Shown here: piece by piece, positions 1 to 8,558 of the stretch
Layout: the number at the start of each line of letters is the position of its first letter
Numbering within the stretch: position 1 is the first letter of the stretch
Assembly (NCBI RefSeq): GCF_008370685.1
Contig: NZ_VTZU01000044.1
Span: 1 to 60,187, forward strand
From: Aquimarina sp. RZ0
Lineage (GTDB): Bacteria > Bacteroidota > Bacteroidia > Flavobacteriales > Flavobacteriaceae
Length of the DNA stretch: 60,187 nucleotides
Direction: 5' to 3'
Notes under the pieces: model-generated
Seen by the model: only the letters and a program-made list of their open reading frames with translations
The model's database searches: none
Told to the model about the DNA's origin: nothing
Position numbers and translations under genes: made by a program

Positions 1-127
1 TGTAGCTTATGGATATCAGGTAAATGTAAATGAGGTACTTGCTCCTACCACAGCAGCAGGTTCTCATATGATTACCTTGGGTATCGACTTTGGGTGCAGA
101 CAAAGTAAATGTGGATGTACATATTAA
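1..127 (+). CDS. C-terminal end of a PorP/SprF-type membrane protein (partial)
   Basis: An open frame enters from the left edge (codons from base 2) and ends at TAA 125-127, leaving 41 residues. The segment SHMITLGIDFG resembles the closing beta-strand of PorP/SprF outer-membrane proteins of the T9SS and gliding machinery, which often end with a [S/T]HE-[IV]-x-L-G-x-x-F pattern. A Cys-rich tail (CRQSKCGC) follows. The family call rests on this short strand only, so it is tentative. If correct, the gene would usually sit behind a large T9SS-secreted adhesin located to the left of the window. Confidence 0.45.
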   Translation, partial: VAYGYQVNVNEVLAPTTAAGSHMITLGIDFGCRQSKCGCTY

Positions 128-237
128 CTACTGACAATAATTCGGTGAAAGCTTCTTAAGAATTAGTACACGCATTCGATAACATTCTAAAATCATCTAA
201 ATTATTTCTTCCTCTTCTTTAAAAAATATAGACATAA

Positions 238-420
238 ACTCAGGTGACCATAAAAAACACGAATGTGAATACTATAAAAGTATTTGATCTCTCAGGAAAA
301 AAAGTTCTGGAAGCGAATCAGAATACCTTTGACATAAGTTCATTAGACACAGGAGCTTATTTTGTAAGTGTAGAAGACAAGAAAGGAAGAACAGATACAA
401 TAAAATTAATAAAAAAATAA
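238..420 (+). pseudogene. Orphan T9SS type A C-terminal sorting tail
   Basis: The frame 238-420 reads as the last ~60 residues of a T9SS sorting domain: IKVFDLSGKKVLE, then DISSLDTGAYFVSVED and a basic end, IKLIKK. These are the usual beta-strands and the GxYxVxV-like strand of Por secretion tails. An in-frame stop (235-237) lies directly upstream, and there is no ATG and no cargo domain. The usual YPNP start of the domain is missing. I read it as the remnant of a deleted or decayed secreted protein. A GTG at 244 could start a tiny ORF, but function is unlikely. Confidence 0.6.
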
Positions 421-439
421 AATATTCTGTCTAGCCCTA

Positions 440-477
440 AAAAAGAGGGTGTTTGACTTTTCAGACACCTTCTTTTT
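440..477. terminator. Rho-independent terminator, probably bidirectional
   Basis: GGTGTTTGA pairs with TCAGACACC across a four-base loop. The stem is extended by AAAGAG/CTTCTTT, so A/T tracts lie on both sides. It closes the T9SS tail remnant on the plus strand and could stop the DoxX-like transcript on the minus strand. Confidence 0.75.
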
Positions 478-565
478 ACATTTCATGGTTTTTAATAGGT
501 CAAATTATTTACTCATTCAATTTTCTATAAAAATGACGTTATAAACAGTATCCGGATCTAGTATA

Positions 566-967
566 TTATACATTCATAATAGTATACAAGCCAAAAATAG
601 CGACTATAAAATAACAGGTAATTGTTAATGCACCCTGATAGTCCTTTGCAACACGCTGCCCAAAAAGGAGCATTATTAGAGTGAAACAAGCAGAAAACAT
701 AGCTTCAGAGGCATAACGTATATGGTTATCTACAATTAATTCATAAATTCCTAAGATGCTCAATAAAGCAGTCATTAGCTCAAAAATTAAGACAACCGCC
801 AGAAGAAAAGGGACAATTTTACGCATAAAAGTAGCCGAAAAATGGCCTTTTAACCAGCTCAGATTACCTTTCCAATCTACGAGTTTATCAATTCCAGATT
901 GAAGAAAGGTGATCAATAAAAAGAGTAAAATAGTAATTGAAACGATATGCGTCATAAAATTTTTCAT
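566..967 (-). CDS. DoxX-like integral membrane protein
   Basis: This 133-residue protein has four hydrophobic segments (about residues 8-25, 50-72, 85-105, 112-131) and the early motif FLQSGIDKLVDW. DoxX-type proteins carry a similar FxxSGxxKLxD pattern at the end of helix 1. The substrate is not known, and family members are only loosely linked to redox or membrane-stress functions. The ATG at 967 begins MKNFMTHI. It is a single gene on the minus strand, downstream of holB in the same direction (67 bp gap), so co-transcription with holB is possible. Confidence 0.65.
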   Translation of the reverse strand: MKNFMTHIVSITILLFLLITFLQSGIDKLVDWKGNLSWLKGHFSATFMRKIVPFLLAVVLIFELMTALLSILGIYELIVDNHIRYASEAMFSACFTLIMLLFGQRVAKDYQGALTITCYFIVAIFGLYTIMNV

Positions 968-1033
968 GAAAAGGTATTGGTTTTAGAATAAATATGTAGC
1001 TCTAAAGGTCGTAATAAAAAATAATTAATAACG

Positions 1034-2188
1034 TCAGCTTGCCTTTTTATGTAGTAGTCGTGTAAGTTTTATGGATAAATCGGTTAAAACAATCTTTGCA
1101 TTAGCGTTTCGCTCGATATGATAAATAGCATCTTGTAATTCATTGCTGATATCCATTATATTTGCTCCGTGAATAAAAGGTGCAAAATTTTCTAATTTAA
1201 AACCATTAGTTTTTGGCTCCAAAAAGACAAGATCTTTTGCTCCATAATTGAGTAACATAGCTTGTCTGAAGAAATCCAGACAATAGCTAAGAAATTTCTT
1301 TTGTGTTTCTCTACCAGATCCAGCAATAGATTCGCTCCAGCTTATCAAATCATTCACAGCAGACTTATTTCCTTTTGCTCTAAAAGCAGTTCTCACCCAT
1401 TGAATGAACCAATCTTCAAACTGATCATCTCCACCATCATGATGCAATAAATGTAATGCTTTGCTATAATCACCATTGGCTTGATGGGCAATCTTTAAAG
1501 CTTCGCTATCCGAAAGATCTCCTTCTTTTTGTATGGCATCCTTAATCACCTGTTCACCCAGTGCAGGAAAATGAAGTACCTGACATCGGGATCGTATGGT
1601 TTGTATGAGTTGTTCTTCATCCTCAGTAATTAGGATAAAGACCGTTTTCTCGGGAGGTTCTTCTATAAGTTTTAGTAATTTATTTGAAGCGGCAATATTC
1701 ATTTTATCAGCCATCCAGATAAGCATTACTTTATAGCCACCTTCATAACTTTTTAGTGATAATTTTTTTACCACATCCAGTGCTTCATCCACACCAATCT
1801 GACCTTGTTTTTTTTCGATACCTAATAAAATATGCCAGTCAAAAATGCTACCATATGGATTTTTGTTGATAAAAGTTCTCCACTCTTCTGCAAAATGGTT
1901 AGCGGTAGGGTGTTTCTTTATTTTGTCATTGGTAGCTACAGGATAGGCAAAATGAAGATCTGGATGTGCCAGATGATCAAACTTTATATTACACGAATGG
2001 TTTCCTCCGGTGTTTTCTCCGGCTTCATTTTGACACAAAATATATTGAGCATAGGCAATAGCCATGGGCAGCGTACCACTACCATTGGCACCTACAAAAA
2101 GTTGCGCGTGTGGTATTCGACCACGATCTACACTTGTAGTAAGGTAACTTTTGATATGTGTTAATCCTAGAATTTCTGAAAAAAGCAT
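1034..2188 (-). CDS. holB: DNA polymerase III subunit delta' (clamp-loader ATPase-like)
   Basis: The protein has the AAA+ clamp-loader architecture. It starts MLFSEILGLTHIKSYL, followed by GRIPHAQLFVGANGSGT (degenerate Walker A, Thr in place of the GK lysine, as expected for non-hydrolysing delta'). It continues with KVMLIWMADKMN, ASNKLLKLIEEPPEKT (sensor/SRC region, here with N instead of R) and TIRSRCQ. Only part of the usual zinc-binding Cys set is visible (Cys near residues 52 and 66). The ATG at 2188 is preferred over an upstream TTG (2215), because the conserved N-terminus begins at MLF. The protein has 384 residues and helps load the sliding clamp. Confidence 0.85.
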   Translation of the reverse strand: MLFSEILGLTHIKSYLTTSVDRGRIPHAQLFVGANGSGTLPMAIAYAQYILCQNEAGENTGGNHSCNIKFDHLAHPDLHFAYPVATNDKIKKHPTANHFAEEWRTFINKNPYGSIFDWHILLGIEKKQGQIGVDEALDVVKKLSLKSYEGGYKVMLIWMADKMNIAASNKLLKLIEEPPEKTVFILITEDEEQLIQTIRSRCQVLHFPALGEQVIKDAIQKEGDLSDSEALKIAHQANGDYSKALHLLHHDGGDDQFEDWFIQWVRTAFRAKGNKSAVNDLISWSESIAGSGRETQKKFLSYCLDFFRQAMLLNYGAKDLVFLEPKTNGFKLENFAPFIHGANIMDISNELQDAIYHIERNANAKIVLTDLSIKLTRLLHKKAS

Positions 2189-2393
2189 AGGCAAATATAA
2201 TTTAATAAAATACAATATATAGCAGCTATATTAGGATAAGAATACAATATGATTTTTTCATTGAAAAGCATCTTTTAGTTAAAAATTGATAAAAGTGAAT
2301 CTTTACCGAATAATTATGGCAATTTTTCTGATTCTAATGAATGTTTCTGAGGAAATACAATTATTTTCGTTTGATCAATATCAATCTAATATA

Positions 2394-3581
2394 ATGAAGA
2401 CAATCAACGATTTTAATTTTGAAAATAAGAAAGCATTAATTCGAGTAGATTTTAATGTTCCTTTAAATGAAAATTTTGAAGTAACGGATGCTACCAGAAT
2501 ACAAGCTGCAAAACCTACCATTATCAAAATACTTGAAGATGGAGGAAGTGCAGTTTTGATGTCTCATTTAGGTCGCCCCAAAGGAGTGCAGAAAGAATTT
2601 TCTTTACAGCATATTGTAGACAAAGTATCCGAAATAATAGGTGTTCAGGTAAAATTTGCTGCTAATTGCGTAGGAGCAGTAGCAGAAGAAGCAGTTGCGG
2701 CATTAAATGAAGGAGAAGTTTTATTATTAGAGAATTTAAGATTTCATAATGAAGAAACCAGTGGAGATACTGATTTTGCAAAACAGTTATCAACATTGGG
2801 AGATGTCTATGTCAATGATGCTTTTGGGACAGCACATAGAGCCCATGCGTCTACAACAATTGTTGCTCAGTTTTTTCCTGATAACAAATGCTTTGGTAGC
2901 TTATTGGCAAAAGAGATTGAGAGTATCGATAAGGTATTAACTCATGGAGAAAAACCAATTACTGCAGTTTTAGGAGGATCAAAGGTATCTTCTAAAATTA
3001 CGATTATAGAAAATATCCTTGATAAAGTAGATCATCTTATTATAGGAGGAGGAATGACCTATACATTTATAAAAGCTCAGGGAGGACAGATAGGGGATTC
3101 TATTTGCGAGGATGATAAACAGGAATTGGCATTAGAGATTCTAAAAAAAGCTGAAGAAAAAGGCGTAAAAATACATTTACCTGTAGATGTTGTGGGAGCA
3201 GATGATTTTGCTAATGATGCTACCAGAAAAGTAATCAGTGTAGATGCCATTCCTGATGGATGGCAGGGATTAGATGCAGGACCAGAAACATTGAAGATTT
3301 TTCATAATGTAATTCTTAATTCTAAAACCATACTCTGGAACGGGCCTTTGGGAGTTTTCGAAATGGAAAATTTTGCAAACGGAACCATAACATTAGGTCA
3401 CTCTATAGCAGAAGCAACTGAGAAAGGTGCATTCTCTCTGGTAGGAGGAGGAGATTCTGTAGCAGCAGTGAAGCAGTTTGGTTTTGGTGATAAAGTAAGT
3501 TATGTGTCTACCGGTGGTGGAGCCATGTTAGAAAGCCTGGAAGGAAAAACACTTCCTGGAATCGCAGCTATAAGAAACTAA
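2394..3581 (+). CDS. pgk: Phosphoglycerate kinase
   Basis: This glycolytic kinase interconverts 1,3-bisphosphoglycerate + ADP and 3-phosphoglycerate + ATP in the cytosol. Hallmarks are KKALIRVDFNVPL near the N-terminus, LMSHLGRPKG, LLLENLRFH, VLGGSKVSSK, GGGMTYTF, TILWNGPLGVFE and the C-terminal GGGDSVAAV. From the ATG at 2394 it has 395 residues, the normal bacterial length. The frame is open further upstream to 2286, but that extension has no homology to the family and is rejected. It is monocistronic: the divergent holB lies upstream and a terminator follows at 3634. Confidence 0.97.
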   Translation: MKTINDFNFENKKALIRVDFNVPLNENFEVTDATRIQAAKPTIIKILEDGGSAVLMSHLGRPKGVQKEFSLQHIVDKVSEIIGVQVKFAANCVGAVAEEAVAALNEGEVLLLENLRFHNEETSGDTDFAKQLSTLGDVYVNDAFGTAHRAHASTTIVAQFFPDNKCFGSLLAKEIESIDKVLTHGEKPITAVLGGSKVSSKITIIENILDKVDHLIIGGGMTYTFIKAQGGQIGDSICEDDKQELALEILKKAEEKGVKIHLPVDVVGADDFANDATRKVISVDAIPDGWQGLDAGPETLKIFHNVILNSKTILWNGPLGVFEMENFANGTITLGHSIAEATEKGAFSLVGGGDSVAAVKQFGFGDKVSYVSTGGGAMLESLEGKTLPGIAAIRN

Positions 3582-3633
3582 AAAACAAGCAGGTTAAGTA
3601 AGAAAAATCTTATTAAATGAAAAAACAATAAAA

Positions 3634-3659
3634 AATCAGTCGTTTTGACTGGTTTTTTT
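3634..3659 (+). terminator. Terminator of pgk
   Basis: AATCAGTC and GACTGGTT form an eight-pair stem (one G-T pair) with a four-base loop, followed by TTTTTT. It lies 53 bp after the pgk stop codon. Confidence 0.8.
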
Positions 3660-3767
3660 GTATTTTAACTTGTTGATTTTTTGTATTTTAGAAAAAAAGT
3701 GCGATTTTAGCGCAAGTGTTGTTGATAACTTGTTGAAAATTACACTAACTATGCTAAAATATCCGTT

Positions 3768-3924
3768 AGAGTATGTTTAAAAAGAATACAAATTGAAAAT
3801 CAATAGTTTGAGGTTCTGAGGACACTTCAAATGATGAGAATATCGAGATATTTTAATTATTTGAAATAAGCTCACGGTTCTTAAAATATTTGTTTTCAGG
3901 AAGTAAGGTTTTTAAACAAGCTCT
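3768..3924 (+). repeat. MITE-like 157-bp element, copy 1
   Basis: This element differs from 47414-47570 at about six positions, and both copies are exactly 157 bp in the same orientation. The left end, AGAGTATGTTTAAAAA, is the inverse of the right end of copy 2; here the right end carries two changes (AAACAAGCTCT). TTA lies outside both ends of both copies if the element starts at GAGTATG. The centre holds nested inverted repeats, CTTCAAAT/ATTTGAAA and AATATC-GA-GATATT. No ORF is present. It ends 29 bp before the transglycosylase start codon, so it may supply or disturb that gene's 5' leader. Confidence 0.8.
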
Positions 3925-3952
3925 TAGTTGAATTAAATGTAAATGATATTAG

Positions 3953-5599
3953 ATGATGAATAAAAATTGTTGGTTACTTCTTGGTTTTCTTTTTTGCGTA
4001 TCTATCATACACAGTCAAAATAAAAAGTCTAAAGATTCTAAGACTAAAGTAAATAAATCTAAAGTAATTACTTTACAGAAAGATTTGACCCTAAAAAAAG
4101 ATACAATACAAGTAGTCGATACAGCAAAAGTTGTTAGCCAGTATGGTGAACTCAAGACCACAACCTTACATAAAACAAATACCAAAGATAGCATAGTATA
4201 TGTAGCTCAAGATCACCCAGAGGTTTCAAAATTAGATGCGCTCTGGAAAAAGGAATTATATAGTGCCGGTTTGTTTGATACGATACATAAATCTATCACA
4301 GAACTAACGTATGAGCCGGTAGAGTATGTAGATCTTCCTACAGATACCCTAAAAGCAAGATTGGCAGAATTGAATGCCCGCACACCTTTTAATGTAGAAT
4401 ACAACACTTCATTAGAAAGCGTTATAAAGAGATATTTAAAAAATCGTCATGAACAATTAGAAAGGCTGATGGCGCTGAGCGAGTTTTATTTTCCTTTATT
4501 TGAGCAAGAATTAGATAATCAGAATATTCCATTAGAGATAAAATATCTGGCTATTGTAGAATCTGCTTTAAAACCAAGAGCCAAATCCAGAGTAGGAGCC
4601 ACAGGGCTATGGCAATTTATGTTTGGTACCGGAAAAATGTTTGGATTAGAAGTTAGCTCTTATGTAGATGAGCGGATGGATCCTATTATGGCGACTCAGG
4701 CAGCATGTAAATATCTAGCGAGTTTATATCGTGTTTTTGGAGACTGGGATCTAGCGCTGGCATCCTATAATTCAGGACCAGGAAATGTGAATAAAGCAAT
4801 CAGACGTAGCGGGGGATATACAAATTACTGGAATATCAGGCAAAACCTTCCCAGAGAAACGGCAGGATATCTTCCGGCATTTTTGGCAACCATGTATATT
4901 TTTGAGTATGCTGATAAACACGGGTTTAAACCCAAAAAACCAGAGTTCGCTTATTTTGAAACCGATACTATAAAAGTAAAACAAATGATCACGCTGGATC
5001 AGGTTTCAGAATACATGAATATTAATATGGAAGAGTTGCAGTTTTTAAACCCTTCTTATAAACTGGATATCATTCCTCATATAAAAGACGAAAATTACGT
5101 GCTTCGTTTACCATTAGATCAGGTAGGTAAATTTGTATCTAATGAAGATCAGATATATGCACTGGCACAGGAAGAATTTAATAAGCGAGAAAAACCATTG
5201 CCCAAATTATTTGAGGCTAAAGATAAGATTCGATATAGGGTGCGTAGTGGTGATTTCCTAGGTAAAATCGCCAGAAGATATGGTGTACGGGTAAGCCAGA
5301 TAAAACGATGGAATGGGTTACGTAGTAACAATCTAAGAATTGGCCAACGATTAACGATCTACCCCCGTCGACCTGTAGTAAGCAGATCACAGAAAAAGAA
5401 ATCGGTAAAAACAAAAACCAAAGCTGTTGCAAGTACAAGTGCTAGAAATTCTAAAGTGTATACAGTAAAAGCCGGAGATACACTATGGAGTATTTCTCAG
5501 AAATTTAAAGGGGTAACAATACAAAACCTTAGAAACTGGAATGATATTAAAGGATCAGGTATCAAACCAGGGATGAAACTAAAAGTATCTAAATCCTGA
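3953..5599 (+). CDS. Lytic transglycosylase with LysM domains (MltD-like)
   Basis: This exported 548-residue enzyme is predicted to cleave the MurNAc-GlcNAc bond of peptidoglycan. It begins with a signal peptide (residues 1-21, ending IIHSQ) and a low-complexity Lys/Ser linker. The SLT catalytic domain follows, with the conserved IVESALKP (catalytic Glu203), GATGLWQFM, YLASLYRVFGDWDLALASYN and SGPGNVNKAI. A degenerate LysM-like segment lies near 345-395, and two clear LysM domains lie at about 426-470 (YRVRSGDFLGKIARRYGV) and 503-548 (YTVKAGDTLWSISQKF). The start is ATG ATG at 3953/3956. It is a single gene located just behind MITE copy 1. Confidence 0.9.
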   Translation: MMNKNCWLLLGFLFCVSIIHSQNKKSKDSKTKVNKSKVITLQKDLTLKKDTIQVVDTAKVVSQYGELKTTTLHKTNTKDSIVYVAQDHPEVSKLDALWKKELYSAGLFDTIHKSITELTYEPVEYVDLPTDTLKARLAELNARTPFNVEYNTSLESVIKRYLKNRHEQLERLMALSEFYFPLFEQELDNQNIPLEIKYLAIVESALKPRAKSRVGATGLWQFMFGTGKMFGLEVSSYVDERMDPIMATQAACKYLASLYRVFGDWDLALASYNSGPGNVNKAIRRSGGYTNYWNIRQNLPRETAGYLPAFLATMYIFEYADKHGFKPKKPEFAYFETDTIKVKQMITLDQVSEYMNINMEELQFLNPSYKLDIIPHIKDENYVLRLPLDQVGKFVSNEDQIYALAQEEFNKREKPLPKLFEAKDKIRYRVRSGDFLGKIARRYGVRVSQIKRWNGLRSNNLRIGQRLTIYPRRPVVSRSQKKKSVKTKTKAVASTSARNSKVYTVKAGDTLWSISQKFKGVTIQNLRNWNDIKGSGIKPGMKLKVSKS

Positions 5600-5730
5600 T
5601 AGTTTCATTCGTTTACTTTTTTGGCTAACATTTGTAAAATAAGGTAATCATTATACGTTACAAGATATAATTGGAATGGTTTATGTTGTTATTTTTTTTA
5701 ATATCATTCTATCACAAGTATATTTGTACT

Positions 5731-6714
5731 ATGAAAAAACTAATACTAGCCATTATTTGTGCATTGACTATAATCAGCTGTGCAGAGAAAAAAAAGGAAA
5801 CCGCAGAAAAGATTAAAGGCTCCTTAGCACAATCCTTAGGTAAAATAAATGAATTATCTGTAGTGATGGATAATGAATTATGGAAAGGAGCCATAGGAGA
5901 TACAGTGCGTAAATATTTTGGTGCAGAGGTTCCAGGACTACCACAGGAAGAACCGCTATTCTCGATGCGGCAATTACCGATCGAAGCTTTCACCGGGTTG
6001 GCACAAAGAAGAAGAACTTTTCTTATTGTAGAACAAGGTAAAAAATCCAGTTTCACTACAACAAAAAATAAATTTGCAACCCCCCAGTTGGGATTTGTAA
6101 TAAGAGGTCTTGATGCCACAGATATTGCTCGTTTAATTCAGGAAAATGCAGCAACCATTATTTCAAAATATAAGCAAGTAGAGACCAGAGAAAAGCAATA
6201 TAGAATTAAAAAATCAGTAGAATATATCCCGCAACTCAAAGAAAAGATGGGAATTACTCTAAAAATTCCATCTGCGTATCGGGTTGCCAAAGAAGAAGAT
6301 AAGTTCTTCTGGTTGCGTAAAGACATTACTAATGGTGACATGAACCTGATGATATATGAATTACCATCTGGTACAATTGTTAAAGACTCTAATGCGGTTG
6401 CCAATATTGTAAAGATAAGAGACTCTGTAGGAAGTTTAAAAATACCTACTACTTCTGGTAAATTTATTACAGAAAAGGACTATGCTCCCTACCAGTATGA
6501 AACAATCTTGGATAATAAATTTGCTTTTGAGACCAAAGGTACCTGGGAGATTAAAGATCGATATATGGCAGGGCCATTTGTGAATTATGTGATTGATGAC
6601 CGTATAAACAACAGGCAATTAGTAGTCGAAGGTTTTGTACTTGCGCCATCCGTTAGAAAAAGAAACCATATGTTCGAATTAGAAGCTATTATTAAAACTA
6701 TTAAGTTTGAGTAG
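5731..6714 (+). CDS. DUF4837 family lipoprotein
   Basis: This 327-residue protein has a lipoprotein signal (MKKLILAIICALTIISC, Cys17 as lipidated residue) followed by a charged linker. The body matches DUF4837, a Bacteroidota family of unknown function: VVMDNELWKGAIGD near the start, then PLFSMRQLP, RRRTFLIVE, and a second half with KIPSAYRVAKEEDKFFWLRK. I chose the ATG at 5731 because it opens the signal peptide; the frame also runs upstream to 5671. A TATATTTG sequence ends 4 bp before the ATG, too close for an ordinary leader. Probable location is the periplasmic face of a membrane. Confidence 0.8.
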   Translation: MKKLILAIICALTIISCAEKKKETAEKIKGSLAQSLGKINELSVVMDNELWKGAIGDTVRKYFGAEVPGLPQEEPLFSMRQLPIEAFTGLAQRRRTFLIVEQGKKSSFTTTKNKFATPQLGFVIRGLDATDIARLIQENAATIISKYKQVETREKQYRIKKSVEYIPQLKEKMGITLKIPSAYRVAKEEDKFFWLRKDITNGDMNLMIYELPSGTIVKDSNAVANIVKIRDSVGSLKIPTTSGKFITEKDYAPYQYETILDNKFAFETKGTWEIKDRYMAGPFVNYVIDDRINNRQLVVEGFVLAPSVRKRNHMFELEAIIKTIKFE

Positions 6715-7106
6715 TAGTTTTTAATAAATCAAAAATAAGCCGGTTTTATTAAATTCCTATACTTTCTACTTTTATAGGATATGATTTTATACATATTCTA
6801 TTTTGATTTCTAATGCCCTTTCTGGTTTTACAATACGCTATAAGAAATGGTTAGATTGATAGTATAAATCAAGTACATATAATAAAAAGGAGTCAAAACC
6901 CTCTTTGCAAATCACAGTAAAAACCTATATACTGAAAAACCTACCCAGTTTTATGAGCCAGTAAACTACCTCGGGGCAAGCCTACGAGACATTTATTGAA
7001 AAAAACATGTTGATTTCTAGACAAGTCTCGGAGCATTTAAATCTCGATTATCGAGTAAAATATGAAATAAAAAAGTTTTAGCTAATTTGGTTGCATAAAC
7101 AAAAAT
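6715..7106. other. Non-coding stretch with CTCG-rich hairpins (6960-7060)
   Basis: No gene is visible. Between 6969 and 7055 there are several short complementary arms: CTCG-G-GGC/GCC-TA-CGAG (6970-6988), CGAGAC (6985-6990) against GTCTCG (7026-7031), and the perfect hairpin CTCGAT-T-ATCGAG (7043-7055). These GC-rich blocks contrast with the AT-rich surroundings. They may be a remnant of a mobile element or a structured RNA. Confidence 0.4.
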
Positions 7107-7178
7107 GCAGTCTAAAAAGGAACCACTACATATCAAAATAAACTGACAATTTGTGATTTCTATTACTTTTTAGACTGC
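7107..7178 (-). terminator. 13-bp perfect inverted repeat downstream of the M57 gene
   Basis: GCAGTCTAAAAAG (7107-7119) and CTTTTTAGACTGC (7166-7178) are perfect inverse complements, separated by 46 bases. Read on the minus strand, the right arm comes first, 36 bases after the M57 stop, and the left arm is followed by ATTTTTG. It could act as an extended terminator or 3' RNA hairpin. The long loop is unusual, and a small repeat element is an alternative. Confidence 0.5.
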
Positions 7179-7213
7179 CCTTTAAACTTTAATTAATGTA
7201 TTACCAATAAATA

Positions 7214-7999
7214 TTATTGGCAAAACCCATTATTATCGTTATACATAAGCCTTAAAGCTCTTCTATCTCCATTAGAAACTCGTCTAGCATTAAATACCAC
7301 ACTTGGATTTGATCCTGAAGTCATAATTGACCTTGTATCATTGATTGGTGTACCAGGAATTTGTGTCCCAAAAATTCCTTGTTCGGCATGTAGGAATCCA
7401 ATATTATGTCCAATTTCATGAGCTAATATATTCGACCATTCCCTGGATGTTACTGGGTCTCCATCAAGACTAGGCTCGTTAAGATTGAGAATGATCAGTC
7501 CGCCTTCTACTCCATTGGTAGGAAACTCTCCTAGACCCCAACCGCCAATTTCACCCGGTTCGGACAATCGCACAACGATATCAGGATTATTAGTTACCGG
7601 AATCAATTCCAGAGTTGTCCCATTCACGGTATTCCATAAATTAAGACCTCTTCGAAAGCCTCTTCCAGCAGCATTATTGCCCAGATCATTCTGAATTCGA
7701 ATACTCCTTGCCCTATCACAATCAACAATTGAAAAAAAAGCTTGTTTATCTCCTGTGTATTGCTGAACTGCTTCATCAGTAATAAATATATCTCCTCCTA
7801 CAATATATCCTCCTTTTTTAGCTTTTACTGGAATCTGACGAACATCAAACCCCATACTTTCAAGCTTTGTTAAAACCTCAGGAGACACTTCATCCTGGTT
7901 AATTGAGTTTTCCTGTAGAGCATCATTCTCTACATCATTTGTACAGTGTACTATGCTAGTTGCTATAAGAATTAGCATAGAAAATTTTAAAATTTTCAT
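7214..7999 (-). CDS. M57-type zinc metalloprotease, lipoprotein
   Basis: This 261-residue exported protease carries a lipoprotein signal with Cys19 (ATSIVHC). The zinc motif HEIGHNIGFLH (residues 194-204) fits HExxHxxGxxH of the metzincin/M57 group, and SIMTSG downstream fits a Met-turn. A pro-region (about 30-90, EVLTKLESMGFDV...) precedes the catalytic domain, as in the Bacteroidota M57 'HEIGH' proteases. It is likely anchored in the outer membrane or periplasm and degrades proteins. It is a lone gene on the minus strand, flanked by long non-coding stretches. The substrate is unknown. Confidence 0.85.
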   Translation of the reverse strand: MKILKFSMLILIATSIVHCTNDVENDALQENSINQDEVSPEVLTKLESMGFDVRQIPVKAKKGGYIVGGDIFITDEAVQQYTGDKQAFFSIVDCDRARSIRIQNDLGNNAAGRGFRRGLNLWNTVNGTTLELIPVTNNPDIVVRLSEPGEIGGWGLGEFPTNGVEGGLIILNLNEPSLDGDPVTSREWSNILAHEIGHNIGFLHAEQGIFGTQIPGTPINDTRSIMTSGSNPSVVFNARRVSNGDRRALRLMYNDNNGFCQ

Positions 8000-8232
8000 G
8001 AATTTAAGTTTTGAGTTAGACGCGAAATATCAAGAAAAATCAATTTTCTAAATGTTAGATTACTAACAATTTACGATTTTTATTTTTTGTAAGCAAATAC
8101 TTTATTACACAATAAATAGCACAAAATAAAATATGACTATCTGATTTTTTGCACAAACAGTAATTATTTTTGTATCTCATTGTTTCAAAGATTTTTTCGA
8201 GAAATTCCTAGAGGAGGTGAGTTGCAAAGCTC

Positions 8233-8256
8233 ATTTTTAAATCAGAAAGATATAAG
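8233..8256 (+). repeat. Single end of the TTTTAAATCAGAAA repeat family
   Basis: The sequence TTTTTAAATCAGAAAGATATAAG shares 15 contiguous bases with 8471-8496. It resembles the right arm of the inverted-repeat elements at 29725-29744 and 39110-39133. No matching left arm was found, so it may be a truncated relic. Confidence 0.4.
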
Positions 8257-8470
8257 TAAGGCGTTGCTTATAAGTACTGTGAAGGTATCATTATTGGATC
8301 TCTATACGTGGTCAATATCAATCGATAAAGTGTGAATTCAGAATCATCTTATGCAGTGGCACACTATTACCTTATCACTACTAAAAAAAGTTTTCCTGTC
8401 ATAGAAGTACAGTAACCATTAGGCATCTTTATTTTTGAAGTAGCAATGTAAAAAAGCAAATCTGAATGAA

Positions 8471-8496
8471 TAATTTTAAATCAGAAAGCGTATAAA
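8471..8496 (+). repeat. Single end of the TTTTAAATCAGAAA repeat family
   Basis: TAATTTTAAATCAGAAAG then CGTATAAA is a direct repeat of 8233-8256, about 238 bp downstream. It is closer to the 29724-29744 right arm than the first copy is. Confidence 0.45.
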
Positions 8497-8558
8497 GTAT
8501 AAGTCTTAGAACATAATTAGATTTTTATAATATATTTATCGATTCAAAAAAAGCATCC

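Larger units (their letters stand above)
8000..8558. other. 559-bp non-coding region with two direct repeats
   Basis: No ORF could be supported. Two related blocks, TTTTAAATCAGAAAG followed by (A or CG)TATAA, lie at 8233-8256 and 8471-8496 in the same orientation. They match one end of the repeat family also seen at 29725 and 39110. No convincing TTG/TAnnTTTG promoter for tex was found here. Confidence 0.45.

Noticed and set aside
1832..2164. 110-residue plus-strand ORF
   Set aside because: It lies entirely opposite holB, has no recognisable motif and is explained as a shadow frame.
2189..2215. TTG-started extension of holB
   Set aside because: Conserved delta' N-termini begin at the downstream ATG.
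2286..2393. N-terminal extension of pgk
   Set aside because: The conserved enzyme begins at MKTINDFNFENKKALIRVDF; the extra 36 residues look like translated leader.
5719..5726. TATATTTG promoter box before the DUF4837 gene
   Set aside because: It ends 4 bp before the start codon and no TTG lies at the right distance; transcription would start at or after the ATG.
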